A stretch of 64,000 bases of DNA from Megaleporinus macrocephalus (Eukaryota > Chordata > Actinopteri > Characiformes > Anostomidae). Below, one piece after another: positions 49,701 to 59,349 of this stretch. The notes under the pieces were generated by a model. It worked only from the letters and a program-made list of their open reading frames with translations, was not told the origin of the DNA and searched no databases. Position numbers and translations under genes: made by a program. Numbering within the stretch: the first letter of the stretch is position 1; each line of letters starts with the position of its first letter. The stretch covers positions 41,058,128 through 41,122,127 of the forward strand of contig CM038717.1 of assembly GCA_021613375.1 (NCBI GenBank), in the 5' to 3' direction.

Positions 49701-50727
49701 AGAAGCAAATGCGGACTCCAAACCTGTCTCTGCCAGTCAACCCTACTCGGGTTGGGTATAAAATTGTGCACCTCTGATTTGTCACCAGACCACCCCTTTA
49801 ACATGCGGGAGCCTACAGTGTGCATGTAGACGCTGTTGTTGATGGTAGCTGCAGCAAGAGAAGATTTTGAGTCACCTTTTTTCTGGAATGTGGTGCCTCG
49901 TTCTGGAAGGATGCGATCACTTTCCGCTACCTGACTGCCACATCTGATGTGATTCGATGGAGTCTAATCCAATCTGAGCTGGATTAATGTTTGAAGCAAA
50001 CAGGCCTTATATCACAGCATAATCTCACGATAGGCTGCTTATTCATAGCCTTACTTAATAAGAGCAACACAAATCGATGCTAATAATGTTAATAATTATT
50101 ATTGGTTATTATAATGTGGCATGATATTAACATTAGTCTAATTATAATAACAGCAGCTCTAATAATAACACCAATATAATAACCATGTTATAACAATTAT
50201 ACTGAGCTACACTGCAGAAATAAAATATCCAAATGCTAAATGTAAAAGCTAAATTCTGAGTGATATTATTATATATAGGTGAATTATAATCTTGCTATAT
50301 CTAAATAAAACCATCCTTAAGTAAAACTGAGGCCTTGGTCGAATTTTCCGTTCCACCTTAAATCGTTTAAGGTGGAACGGACAAATTCGACCAAGCAGCT
50401 AGATAATAGAAAAAACACTTCAGCCCAGCTAGAAGATCGTCTGTTTAGATTAAATGATCTTATAGCCTGTCCATTTTCTCTGGTCAGCCCGAATCGCTGA
50501 CCAATAAACCTTCATGTAAATACGCCGTTAGACGGTCCCCGCTGTAGCCCCCCCCTCCCTCCCAAAAACACTGCGTTCATCCACACAAAAATATCCCCCA
50601 AGCAGACATTAATATCCTCTATCCACAATCCCGTCCCCCTCTTCCCGCTTCCACCTACCGATCCGGCGCTTTCCTGCCGTTTCTCTGCCGGATCATCTCC
50701 GTGTCTGAGCGGCGGAGCTTCCTCCAT
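37701..50727 (-). CDS. st6galnac6: ST6GALNAC6 alpha-2,6-sialyltransferase, five coding exons
   Basis: A Golgi type II membrane enzyme that adds alpha-2,6-linked sialic acid to GalNAc, chiefly on gangliosides (GD1a/GT1b to alpha-series). Exons in transcript order: 50659-50727, 43436-43630, 40117-40526, 38889-38996, 37701-37887. Phases agree: 969 nt, 322 residues (human 333). Residues 31-46 form the signal anchor (AIFGAVFIITTLLILY). Sialylmotif L starts at about 94 (HCHQCALVTSSSH), motif S at about 232-254 (LSTGWFTMVIAIEMCD), motif III contains MPYHYY, and motif VS is H297-x4-E302 (HRFITE). The C-terminus ITEK ... FTHPAW matches ST6GALNAC6 better than 5. The first exon (23 codons, MEEAPPLRHGDD) is predicted from a CpG-island ATG, good donor and phase only; the remaining exons are secure. 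Confidence 0.93.
37945..38752. repeat. 29-bp minisatellite in st6galnac6 last intron, about 28 copies
   Basis: Unit AGTATCACTGACTCTGGATC followed by AGCTGTGTA, with 27-bp variants lacking part of the spacer and GGATCAGC/TTTCAGC alternatives. A fragment of the 28-bp-array MITE (AACAGATTACAGAGACGCTC) follows at 38766-38835. Confidence 0.95.
39230..40030. repeat. Degenerate AT-rich tandem repeats in st6galnac6 intron
   Basis: Repeats of 22-26 bp built on TATACTGAGGCCACAAATT, strongly diverged. Blocks of about 120 bp recur (for example AATAAAGTGAGGCCACTAAG at 39684 and 39834), indicating secondary duplication. Confidence 0.85.
40601..41050. mobile_element. 450-bp non-autonomous DNA transposon
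   Basis: Inverted ends TACATTGTCGAGTCACAT and ATGTGACTCGACTGTGTA; outside lie TA-rich flanks compatible with a short TA-type target duplication. No transposase frame survives. In st6galnac6 intron 2. Confidence 0.7.
41051..42105. other. st6galnac6 intron 2 sequence with old repeats
   Basis: TTTCAGCAGCAGCAGTTAGT (41461) and TTTCAGCAGCAGTAGTTAGT (41623) mark a diverged direct duplication. 41680-41780 resembles 44210-44350 and carries one ACCTTAAATAGTGCAG terminal motif of the 3615-4101 element family. No gene. Confidence 0.4.
42110..43015. mobile_element. LTR-like sequences, one near full length and one truncated, within a direct duplication
   Basis: 42751-43014 starts TGTTGAGAAGCGAGGGGC, has TTAAAAGG, an AATAAA at 42977-42982 and ends near TTCCA, resembling a solo LTR of about 264 bp. 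42218-42396 repeats its first part. The flanking AGCATCACCATGATGTTGGT occurs at 42125 and 42410, so a unit containing the truncated copy is bracketed by direct repeats. The family assignment is tentative. Confidence 0.5.
44564..45521. mobile_element. hAT-like non-autonomous element, about 960 bp
   Basis: Left AGGGCTTGGCAATAAAACGA and right GATATGGGATAAAA on the complementary strand next to CTAGGGCTGGCC are diverged inverted ends. Subterminal ACGATAACGATAACTATCG is the usual GATA-rich signature. The interior has no open transposase. In st6galnac6 intron 1. Confidence 0.6.
45631..46148 (+). mobile_element. Tc1-like deletion derivative (copy 1)
   Basis: Inverted ends CACTACCACTCAAAAGTTT and AAACTTTTGAGCGGTAATG, bounded by TA on each side. 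It keeps only the transposase N-terminus (ATG at 46030, MTRKKQLSLETRQSIVVLRK, stop soon after) followed by the right end, so it is a short internally deleted element. A reversed copy is at 53339-53855. Confidence 0.85.
46149..47563. other. st6galnac6 intron 1, simple repeats and AT-rich sequence
   Basis: (ATCA)n at 46808-46862 is followed by CCTTTATTTTAACTCAG, a retroelement-tail-like junction. 46930-47300 is a long A-rich stretch. 46735-46800 holds a fragment of the CTGTCCAAAGAAAA MITE interior. No gene. Confidence 0.4.
47564..47725 (+). mobile_element. SINE head, second copy
   Basis: GTGACCAGAAGGTTGCTGGTTTGATCCCCTG region matches the 16405-16670 SINE including the B-box GGTTTGATCCC. The 3' part is lost or diverged. 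Confidence 0.6.
47835..49080 (+). pseudogene. Tc1/mariner transposase pseudogene
   Basis: The N-terminal helix-turn-helix part reads HLSEDVRYRIFALHKDSLGY (47870 on). It is separated by about 370 bp of foreign sequence (48112-48480) from the catalytic half, which keeps WNHVLWSDQTKINLFGSDG and VFQHDNDPKHTTKK, the first with Asp-to-Asp-Gln at the usual SDET site and the second with the second catalytic Asp, then DWPSTSPDLNPTEDLW. Stops and frameshifts are frequent (for example TAA after HVW at about 48760). The 3' end is cut by the foldback-family fragment at 49083. Confidence 0.9.
49083..49480. mobile_element. Foldback-family half element
   Basis: Centre-to-right-arm part of the 59663-61035 element (GAGAATCGTCCACCGACCAA, ACAAGGTGGACCAGCAAGTA, GTTTAAACACTCCAGCAGCA), ending near TATACAGAGAATCAGG, before the 45-bp units would start. 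Confidence 0.8.
49481..50333. other. st6galnac6 intron 1, no feature recognised
   Basis: AT-rich, with TTATAATAA-type low complexity at 50080-50200. No gene or repeat boundary identified. Confidence 0.3.
50334..50395. repeat. 62-bp hairpin made of two fused transposon ends
   Basis: CTTGGTCGAATTT-CCGTTCCACCTTAAA then TCG then the reverse complement, with minimal mismatch. The arm shares CGAATTT and CCGTTCCACCTTAAA with the terminal repeat of the 3615-4101 element. It looks like an element reduced to its two termini. Confidence 0.75.
50659..50727 (-). CDS. st6galnac6: Predicted first coding exon of st6galnac6 (cytosolic tail)
   Basis: ATG at 50727 (minus) gives 23 codons ending at donor TCG|gtaggt in phase 0, joining the acceptor at 43631 (ctacgtg on plus) in frame just before the membrane anchor. 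It lies in the only CpG-rich block upstream. If it is not used, translation could start at the internal Met at 43610-43612, leaving almost no cytosolic tail. Confidence 0.6.
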
Positions 50728-50900
50728 GCTTCTGCGGTGGGTTTTGTTCTATTCACACCCGTTCTCAGGCAAGCCTCGCCTCCCCGCGCTCGGATTGGAT
50801 GGCAGTTCATAGACGCGGCACGACGAACAGGACTGGCCAATCCCAGCGCAGAGGGGCGGGGCTTAGCGGAGGGAGGAAAAACATAAAACAAGCCTGAAAA
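50728..50900 (-). promoter_or_regulatory. CpG-island promoter of st6galnac6
   Basis: GC-rich block with a GC box GGGGCGGGGC at 50853-50862 and CCAAT boxes in both orientations (ATTGG 50794-50798; CCAAT 50837-50841). No TATA box. Position just upstream of the predicted first exon supports the assignment. Confidence 0.6.
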
Positions 50901-52249
50901 CACCAGAGTCATGTTTCTCTGCATCTACACCGGAAGCTCGTGCACATATATTAATAATTATTATTAATAATATAATTATTACAATAATTATTATTTTTAT
51001 TATTTTAAAGAATAGCGATCATTTTAAAAGGACCACATTGTTTAAATCTCGTTAATCTGAGATGCTGAATATAATATTTTTACTGTCACGTTATTTTCAA
51101 ACCCTACATCATTATTTTGAGATATGTTTAATTATTAATTATTCTGATATGCTGACTTCTATTTTTTCCATGTCTCATTAGTTTAGGATGGTAAGCCATT
51201 ATTTTCAGATCCTATGACAGATCCTATATTTGAAGAAACTTAAGGACTCTGATATGCTAACTTATTTTTAAGTACTATCTTGTTATTCTCAGAAGTTAAG
51301 CCATTATTGTCAGAGCCTTTGTCATTATTTTGAGATATTTTGTAATTATTCTGATATGCTATCATAATATTTCACTGTCTTTTTACTCTGAGATGCTCAG
51401 GCATTATTTTGAGATACTATCTCATTATTCACGAATGTTAAGCCATTATTTTTAGATTCTGCATTATTATTATGGGAAATTTTGAGAAACTTTTGAACTA
51501 TTCTGATATGTAAAACACTGAGAGCAGCACGTTTAGAGTATGAACAGCTCAGTAACAGAGTCTTTAGAGGCGGTTAAAGAGACGCACACTGATAAAACAC
51601 TACCTGCAGCACTTCAGCACCTTCAGCAGACGAAGCCTCTTCAGGTAGAGAAGGAGAATCACTGGTGAGCAGGTCGTATAATAACACAGGCCAGGGTGTG
51701 ATGTTAGTCATTCTCTAACACTAAACAGGTTCAGACAGGATGTGCTGGCTTGTTAAACACTCTCGCGCACTCTTTTCACTAGTCCTCTTTACTTCAATGC
51801 ATATCATCATATTTTCACTATTCTATATGATGCGAACACGCGAGCTGCTGTTTATATCCTGTGAGAGTTTCATGATGAATAAACCAATAGAAATGCTCCA
51901 AACTCGCTGTGAATAAAACCTCTTCACATTAACTTATGTTGAAAGTTATGAAAGTTTTTGTTCTCCGCTGTAAAGTTACTGTTTTTTCTTTGGATGGCAA
52001 TGATATTTTTTTATTTATTGGTTAAATTATTTATTTATTGGTGCTAGATTGGTGCTAGATTATTTAAGAACAGGCAGCCAATGAAAGAACAGTAAACACA
52101 GTGATGCTGAAGCTCTTGGTGAGCGAGTGCTGGCAGCAAGAAACCACGTTCAGCAGCAACAAAAGAAGAAGATACAAACAGGCTGTCTATATTTACACAT
52201 TTTGCCTTTAAAAGAAGGAATTTTGTCATTTTAAACACATCAGATACAG
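50901..52249. other. AT-rich intergenic DNA upstream of st6galnac6
   Basis: 51060-51490 has loose recurrences of TCTGATATGCT and CATTATTTTGAGA, suggesting a decayed tandem array. 51790-52005 is a copy of the CTGTCCAAAGAAAA MITE family (AAACCAATAGAAATGCTCC). No gene. Confidence 0.4.
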
Positions 52250-52792
52250 AGTGAGTCAAAAGTCTTAGGACAACCTTCTGGGTTATCTGAATACCCCAGC
52301 AAGTAACGGGTTAGGGGGTCTATCTTTTAGGCTATGTCTGAAACCACCATCTTGGATCAAGTTTTTTCCAATGGGAAGGTGGTCCTGTAGCAGATCAAAG
52401 AAGAACAGAAGGGTCTCAGAAATTGACTGGAGCTGTACAAAGATCTGAAGGTGCAGTCCAGCAGCAGGGACAGCTCACTGAACATGTTAAATGTGGTTGC
52501 TGCACAATTCTGGGTTGATAATGTTTGAACCACAAGAGATATTACAAATCTGATTACATTAATCAATTTCTGAGACAGTTCTGGTCTTCTTTGATCTGCT
52601 ACAGGACCAATTTCCCATTGGAAAAACTTACCTGTGATCCAATATGGCGGCCTTTAAGACGGTGGCCATGTTCAGGACATAGCCCAAAAGATAGACCCCC
52701 TCACCCGTTACTTGCTGGGGTCTTCAGATACACCATCTTCCCTTTCAGTTCTAAAACAAATGAGACTTTTGACCCACACTGTGTATATATAT
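52250..52792. mobile_element. Element with long (about 180 bp) imperfect terminal inverted repeats
   Basis: Left GAGTGAGTCAAAAGTCTTAG and right GAGACTTTTGACCCACACTG. Arms continue through AACGGGTTAGGGGGTCTATC versus GATAGACCCCCTCACCCGTT and CCAATGGGAAGGTGGTCCTG versus AGGACCAATTTCCCATTGG. A right-arm copy lies at 56395-56745. Confidence 0.75.
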
Positions 52793-52827
52793 ATATAAAC
52801 ATACAGTCTTCATAGATAGCAATTTAC

Positions 52828-53190
52828 GTCATTGCACGCTCTCCCGACATGTAGACTGTCCCAATTCTTACGACCTGATTTTAAAGAAGCATCGAACGCT
52901 TCCTCAGCTGCTAAAACAATCCCATGATGCACCGCAGGCTAATCTACGAGCAATGAAGTGGTTTTAAAATGTGTTTTTGTAGTTTTATACTCAAGGAATT
53001 AGCATTTATGCTATCTGTTTTTATAAGCCTCAGGCTATAGTTGTGGCGGTATGCTAAGCTAGTGGCTGGTAGCTTAGCAACTACCTAAAACACCGGTTGG
53101 GTGCGGCAGGCAGGAACAAGCCGTGATGCAATTACTCTCCAACTAGTGTCTGAATAATCTGTTTTATGAGGAGAGATGTCAGAGAGAATT
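52828..53190. mobile_element. Truncated copy of the 28-bp-array MITE
   Basis: GCTCTCCCGACATGTAGACTG through CAAGCCGTGATGCAAT matches the interior of 11969-12793 without the tandem array and without both ends. Confidence 0.7.
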
Positions 53191-53338
53191 CATTTGAGAT
53201 AAGTTAGAGTGGAGACTGCAAGCCACGCCTTCCTCAGTGTCTGACCTCACAGAACCGTATGGAAAGCCTTCCCAGAAGAGTTGAAGCTGTTTGAGCGGTA
53301 GTGTGTATGTATGGAGATATATATATATATATATGTAT

Positions 53339-53855
53339 ACACATTACGATTCAAAAATTTGGATCACAGTGAAATGTTCTTGTTTTAATGGAGTATCTTC
53401 TTCTTAACACAACAATGGACTGACGGGTCTCTAAAGAAAGTTGTTTCTTTCTGGTCATTTTGAGTCGGTCAGCAAGCCATCAACTGCTGATCTTCAGATA
53501 CTAAACTAACCTAGAATGTTGTTCCCTTTTATACTCACTTATTAGTAGAATGTTTTTCAGCTGTGATCACAATTGATCAAGAGTGTCCTAACAACCAATT
53601 AGTCCAATAACATCCTTAACTTGGATTGGTGGTCGTACCAGGAGATTTAGACAGAGGACTGAGAATTACTGATAATAGAACTATATGTAAAATAAGCCTC
53701 TATACAAAAATAGACTTTAATATAAACATTTTTATTCTTTAAAAATCATCTGATACACTTACATTAATTGTGAAATGAACAATATTGTTAGTGAATTGCA
53801 TGAAAAGTGCATGAAATGAAATTCTAAAGAGATCCTAAACTTTTGAGCGGTAGTG
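53339..53855 (-). mobile_element. Tc1-like deletion derivative (copy 2, reversed)
   Basis: Reverse-complement of the 45631-46148 element over its whole length, ending AAACTTTTGAGCGGTAGTG. A stray terminus (TTTGAGCGGTAGTGTGTA) lies just left at 53290 beside an AT run, suggesting a second insertion or slippage. Confidence 0.85.
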
Positions 53856-54194
53856 TGTATATATATATATATATGAAAATCTTTGGACCTCTTGACGTGA
53901 CTTAAAGATTTAATACAGTTTATTAAAATTGACGGTTTAGGCGTATGATATAAACACACCAGATAGACACTGTGTTGAAAAGTGCTGGAGTTTAAACACA
54001 AGCAAATACAAAGCATCACCAGAAACAACACATCAGCTGCTGCCGAGTCTCCTGGGCGTGACTGCAACATCAGAAACTAACGTACACATACAGGAGCAAA
54101 CAGTGCAATTAGAACACAGCAGTTAATTACTCACACGCTTGAAATGCATTAACATACAGTTCACATGGAAATCAGTGCTTTAAGCAATCATACA

Positions 54195-54382
54195 GGGGAG
54201 TTTCACCAACTTTTAAAAATGTCTCCATAATTCAGTGTTTAAGTGTTGTTGGTTTGATTCGTTGTATCGAGTCAGAGTTATTTACAGTGGGCGTGATGGA
54301 AACCGGACATCTGAAGAGTTTCTCTTTAGTGTTGTTAGGCCATGGCCGTGCTATTCCAGGTGGTTGCTAATGTGTCATTCTT
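54195..54382. other. Interspersed-repeat fragments
   Basis: GGGGAGTTTCACCAACTTTT resembles 4756-4780 and GGGCGTGATGGAACCGGACAT resembles the family at 75-110, so this is probably the same interspersed element. Confidence 0.4.
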
Positions 54383-54407
54383 CAATTTATCTCTGGGATC
54401 AATAAAG

Positions 54408-54454
<47 letters not shown>

Positions 54455-55470
54455 ACCCATTATTATAAATAATATCTAAAACATTTGCTAAGGTCTTGAT
54501 AGGCTTACTAAGTATTGCACAATCCCAGTACAATGTTATTCCAGGTGGTTGCTAACATGTTAAACCATTGCAGCTATTGTATCTGAAGTGTTTGCTAAGG
54601 TGTTGATAGACTTAAAAATTGTTATTGGATTTTTTTTTCCAGCAGTGCAGCGATATTCCAGGTGGTTGCTAATGGGTTGTTAACCCATTGCTCTATATAA
54701 TATCTGAGATGTTTGCCAATATGTTGCTAGGGTTACTAACTACTGAACAATCCCAGGAACCCACAAAAAAACTTTAATGTAATTTTAGGGTTTTTTTCAG
54801 CAGTGCCATGTTAGCCATGTTATTCCAAGTGGTTGCTAATGTGTTGTTAACCCATTATAGCTACATTAGCTGAGATGTTTGGTAAAGTGTTGCTAGGCTA
54901 AACAACTTTTAATGAATTTTTGGTGAGTTTTGTCAGCAGTGCAGTGATTTTCCAGGTGGTTGCTAACTCATTGCTATATATAATATCTGAGATATTTGCT
55001 AAGGTATTGATATGCTCACTAACTTTTTTTCTTCAGTAGTACAATGTTATTCCAGGTGGTTGCTCGTGTGTTGTTAATCCATTATAGCTACAGTATCTGA
55101 GACGTTTACTAAGGTGTTGATAGGTTTAAAATTTTTCAATTATAGTTTTTATTAGCAGTGCATTGGATTGCAGGTGGTTGCTAATATGTTAATGGATTGC
55201 TATATATTATCCGAGACGATTGCTAAGGTGTTGATAGTCTTACTAACTATTGCACAATCCCAGGAGCCCATAAAAACATTTAAGAGCTTCTGTGTTTTTT
55301 TAGCAGTGCAGTGATATTTCAGGTGGTTACTAATGTGTTGTTAACCCATTGTTATATATAATATCTGAGAAGTTTGCTAATATGTTGATAAGCTTATTAA
55401 CTACTGCGCAATCCCAGGGGCCTTTTAGCAGTGGCATGCTTTTCCAGGTGGTTGCTAAAGTGCTACTAAG
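54330..55470. repeat. Degenerate 100-185-bp tandem array
   Basis: About nine recurrences of CCAGGTGGTTGCTAATGTG with following AACCCATTGCTATATATAAT, TCTGAGATGTTTGCTAAGG and TTACTAACTATTGCACAATC. Spacing varies from about 100 to 185 bp through indels and the inserted ATCT tail. Confidence 0.85.
54383..54453 (+). mobile_element. LINE-type 3' tail with (ATCT)n
   Basis: TCTCTGGGATCAATAAAGTA followed by about ten ATCT units is the usual 3' end of teleost L2/Rex-like retrotransposons. It interrupts the surrounding tandem array. Confidence 0.6.
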
Positions 55471-55944
55471 CCTTTGCTATGCTGCTCAGTAAGTCAGTAA
55501 GGTCCCCTACAATGTACCATTTCACATCCAGCCTCCATTAATAACATCTTAAATCACTGAATTATGCAGAAATTAAAATAATCATAATAACAAATCACAA
55601 TAAAACAGAGAGCAGTTTAGCATTTTAGTAAAAAAAAAATCTCAGTGGCTTTTTTGGCCTTTACAGCTGGATCTACAGCCGGTCTCTCTCTACAGCGCTA
55701 CAGTACAGTTTCTACATCTGTTCATTCTTGAAATTTCTAAAGTCCTTTGAAATAGTGAACCATGAAAATAAACCCCATCACTCTGTACAGGTATGTACAC
55801 TGATAGCTGATACAGTGGCAGCTTCATGTCTACAGCAGAAAATACTGTGTGTCTACAGGTCATATAAGCAGCTACGCAGGCAGGAAATGCTCAGTGCTAA
55901 TCTGAAATAGTTGCATTGGCTTTGCAAAAGCGAGAGAAAACAAG

Positions 55945-56155
<211 letters not shown>

Positions 56156-56394
56156 CGTCATCATCTCGTAAGTAAAGTTATATCAAAAACGATCACATTA
56201 GCTGCACGCAGGTCAAGGCTTTAAAGGCTAATACGCTCAGCCAGTCGCTTAAAAGTAAATTAAATCATTTTACATTCACAGGCATCCGCAACGAACAGCT
56301 TTTATACAAACGTGGCACAAAAATTTGATTGCCGTTTTCAGAATGAAGCCAGTTTTGTTCAGAGTCAGCAAAAAGGTTTCAGAATTGTATCAGA

Positions 56395-56745
56395 AACTGC
56401 CCCTTCAGATCTGTGTTCAGCTCCAGAGACTGCACGCTGAACATGTTGTTCAATGTGGTTGTTGTTGCAACTTTCTGTGTTAATAACATTTGAAGCACAA
56501 GATATATTACAAATCTGATTGCACCAATCGATTTCTGAGATTCTGATCTTCTTTGATCTGCTCCACAACCACCTTCCCATTGGAAAAACTTGCCCTCGAT
56601 CCAATATGGCGGCTTTCAAGCTGGTGGCTATGTTCAGGACATAAAAGATAGACCCTCTCACCCGTTAGTTGCTAGGGTATTCAGATAGGTCATTTTCCCT
56701 TCCTTTCTAAATAAAAGGGTGTCCTGATACTTTTGACTCACCCTG
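56395..56745. mobile_element. Right-arm copy of the 52250-52792 element
   Basis: Shares TTTGATCTGCTCCACAACCA, CCAATATGGCGGCTTTCAAG and TAGACCCTCTCACCCGTTAG with the right arm of that element and ends in TACTTTTGACTCACCCTGTA. Confidence 0.7.
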
Positions 56746-56758
56746 TATATATAGTCAC

Positions 56759-56982
56759 TGTCCAAAGAAAAACATGCATCTCCATTTTTGGAGATTTTTA
56801 TTTTTCTGCATCATTCGAACACATGAGCTTCTGTTGTTTACATTGTGTGAATCAAATTTCATGATGAAGGGACCAATAGGAATGATCTAAAATCACTTTG
56901 AAAAAATTCTGGTTCCACTGACTTTTATAGAAATGAAGGTTTTTGGCCTCTCCTGTAAAGTTTATATGTTTTTCTTTGGACA
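56759..56982. mobile_element. MITE with 17-bp perfect inverted ends (CTGTCCAAAGAAAA family)
   Basis: Ends TGTCCAAAGAAAAACAT and ATGTTTTTCTTTGGACA are exact complements. About 224 bp. Relatives in the window: 8204-8445, 46735-46800, 51790-52005, 58375-58560, plus an isolated end at 34697. The most frequent small element here. Confidence 0.8.
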
Positions 56983-57150
56983 GCGACAATATATAAATAT
57001 ACAGAAATATATATACAGAGATCTATAAATATAATATAATATAATATAATGAAGCATACATTCATATTCAGTGAAATTCAGTGCTTAGTAAGAATTTAGG
57101 AGTCTCCTTCAATACTGATAGGTATTCTGCTCTGTATTGGTAATAATATA

Positions 57151-57650
57151 TTAGTGTTGCACCGATACCGATACTGTATCGGTATTGTGCCGCTAATGGC
57201 ACTTACACACAGTATTGGTATCGGTAATAGAGAGCACCGATACCATGAAGCCTATTGACGCGCATGCGCACCACTAAATGGCGCTTGACTGAAGCTAACA
57301 GCATGTCCGCGGAGTGGGAGTATTTCTCGGTTAGAACGGGCAGCAGCAAAAACGCCCGCTGAAAAATTTATAACGCCAGTATTTGGAGGGGAGGCACGAC
57401 CAGCACAGACTTCAATACTTCACATTAAATTAAGCATTTAAAGCGAAACACACATCCAAGCAAGCACAACGAAGCAAGCTAGTACAAAATACAACTTAAA
57501 AAAGTGGAACACTATAAATATCAGAATTTATAGCCATATATCAAGCATTTAAATCAGAGTTGGTATCAGTTTCGGTACTCGGTATCGGCAGATACCTGAA
57601 AAAGTTGTATCAGTATTGGTAAGTAAAAAGTGGTATCGGTGCATCCCTAA
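57151..57650 (+). mobile_element. hAT-type element keeping the start of a transposase gene
   Basis: Ends TTAGTGTTGCACCGATACCG and GGTATCGGTGCATCCCTAA are inverted repeats of the GATACCG-rich hAT kind. The interior holds ATG TCC GCG GAG TGG GAG TAT TTC (MSAEWEYF, about 57303), reminiscent of a BED-finger transposase start. No further coding remains. Confidence 0.7.
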
Positions 57651-59349
57651 ATATAATCAATAATGCGTAATCAAGAACCTGTACTGACTGTCTCCGTGAA
57701 CCAGCGTGACCTTAAGTTTCTTTTGAACGTCTTCAGAGATCTGATTTGTGTATTAGAGGTCATTAGCTTTATGCTGATTGGCTGCTGGGTGTATGGCTGC
57801 TGGTGTGTATATAAGATAGTTAGTTATATATGTTAGAGTTATTTAGAGATGGGGGAACGAGGGTTTTCCTGAAGCCAGACTGTTACTTAAATACTGTTAC
57901 TCTGGTGTTCTTGTATGTATATTAATATTAATTTTCTTTAATTTCTGTTATTAATAATCAGTTATTTTACCATTTTTATGCTTTTTATCCTCATATTATG
58001 AGAATTTCAAGACTTAAGCCTTACTTAAGTTACAAACTCGCAGAACCTCTAATCCGTCAGCACTCTCTGGCTAAACATTCTCATAACTGACAATATTTTT
58101 CTTTCGTTCTCTTCATCGAACACTGTTCCATGTGTGTTATAACATGTTATTCTCGCGCTAAGTGCTGGGTTGGGCGCTGGTTTAACCAAGATTGGCTTAG
58201 AAGGTTAATCTTTTCCATTTCCATTATAATATGAAATTAATTAAATAATATACATTAAAAATAATATGTAAATATTTTCACTTTTACTGTTAAACACTGA
58301 GTAATAACGGGGTCTGGTTAGCTGAATTATGAAGGTTACGCTGCAATGGCATGCTTTTAATAGGTAATCATAGCTGTTAAAAGGAAAACAAGTATCTCTT
58401 TACTTTCAATGCAGGTCAATGGAACCAGAATTGCTTCCAATCAATTTTGGAGCATTTCTATTGGTCCATTCCTCAGGAAATTGCCACATCATGTAAATGG
58501 CAGCTGTCGTGATGAAGTGATGTAAAATAAATAAATAAATAAATGTGACAAAAATGGAGATACATAGTTTTTTTTTTTTAACACCGGCCTTACCCTAAAA
58601 GTACAGTAGAACGTATGTTGTGTGTATTTGGTGGGTTTAATCTCACAACGTACCCGGTCATGTGACCCTACAGACTTATGTAACACTATGTAATAAAGCA
58701 TTAAACTCAAGAATGGCTGATGTAACGCAACGTTACCTCAGAAGACCTCTCGTAGCTGTCATGTCATGTGGCATCACATCATCTCAGGTATCTTCTGGTG
58801 GTTTAATGTAACCTCACACTGGCTCGTGTAATATCATAGAAATGCATGTGACCTGGAACAGCCTGTGAGCAGCAAATAGCCTCAGTTACTCAGGACTGTG
58901 AAATGTAACCTCACGTGACGTCACGTAGAACAAAGCAAAGCTGTGCTTGGACCTTCTGACCTTGGAGTAGATAGATTAGTATCAGTATAGTATAGAAGGC
59001 AAAGGCAGCTGGACTTGGCGCGTCCTCAATACATTCAACAAAACGAATAACACGAGATAGAACAGCAGCGGCGGCGGCGGCGGCGCTGGACTACGCAAGG
59101 CTTTCAGAGCAAATAAGACAGTGCAAGACAGAAAACACGATATGAAGAAACGTTTCACCAACAAAGAATAGCAGGCGAGGTGATGGCGGAGCACCAGGCA
59201 TCTGGTATCTGGTGAAGAGCAGGTCGGCGAAGCGATGCAACACACTTCCATTTCAGTTCTCGGCCCATAAAACTGGTTAGTGTCTGAATGAATCCAGAGT
59301 CCTAGGGGGTTACCATAGCAACCGCTCAGGGCCGCCGAGCACCGGGTGG
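57651..59349. other. Intergenic and 3' side of st6galnac4
   Basis: 58375-58560 is a reversed MITE copy (CTGTCCAAAGAAAA family). 58517-58540 is (AAAT)n. 59066-59090 is a (CGG)n-like run of about eight triplets. No coding evidence. Part of 58980-59349 is presumably st6galnac4 3' UTR. Confidence 0.4.
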
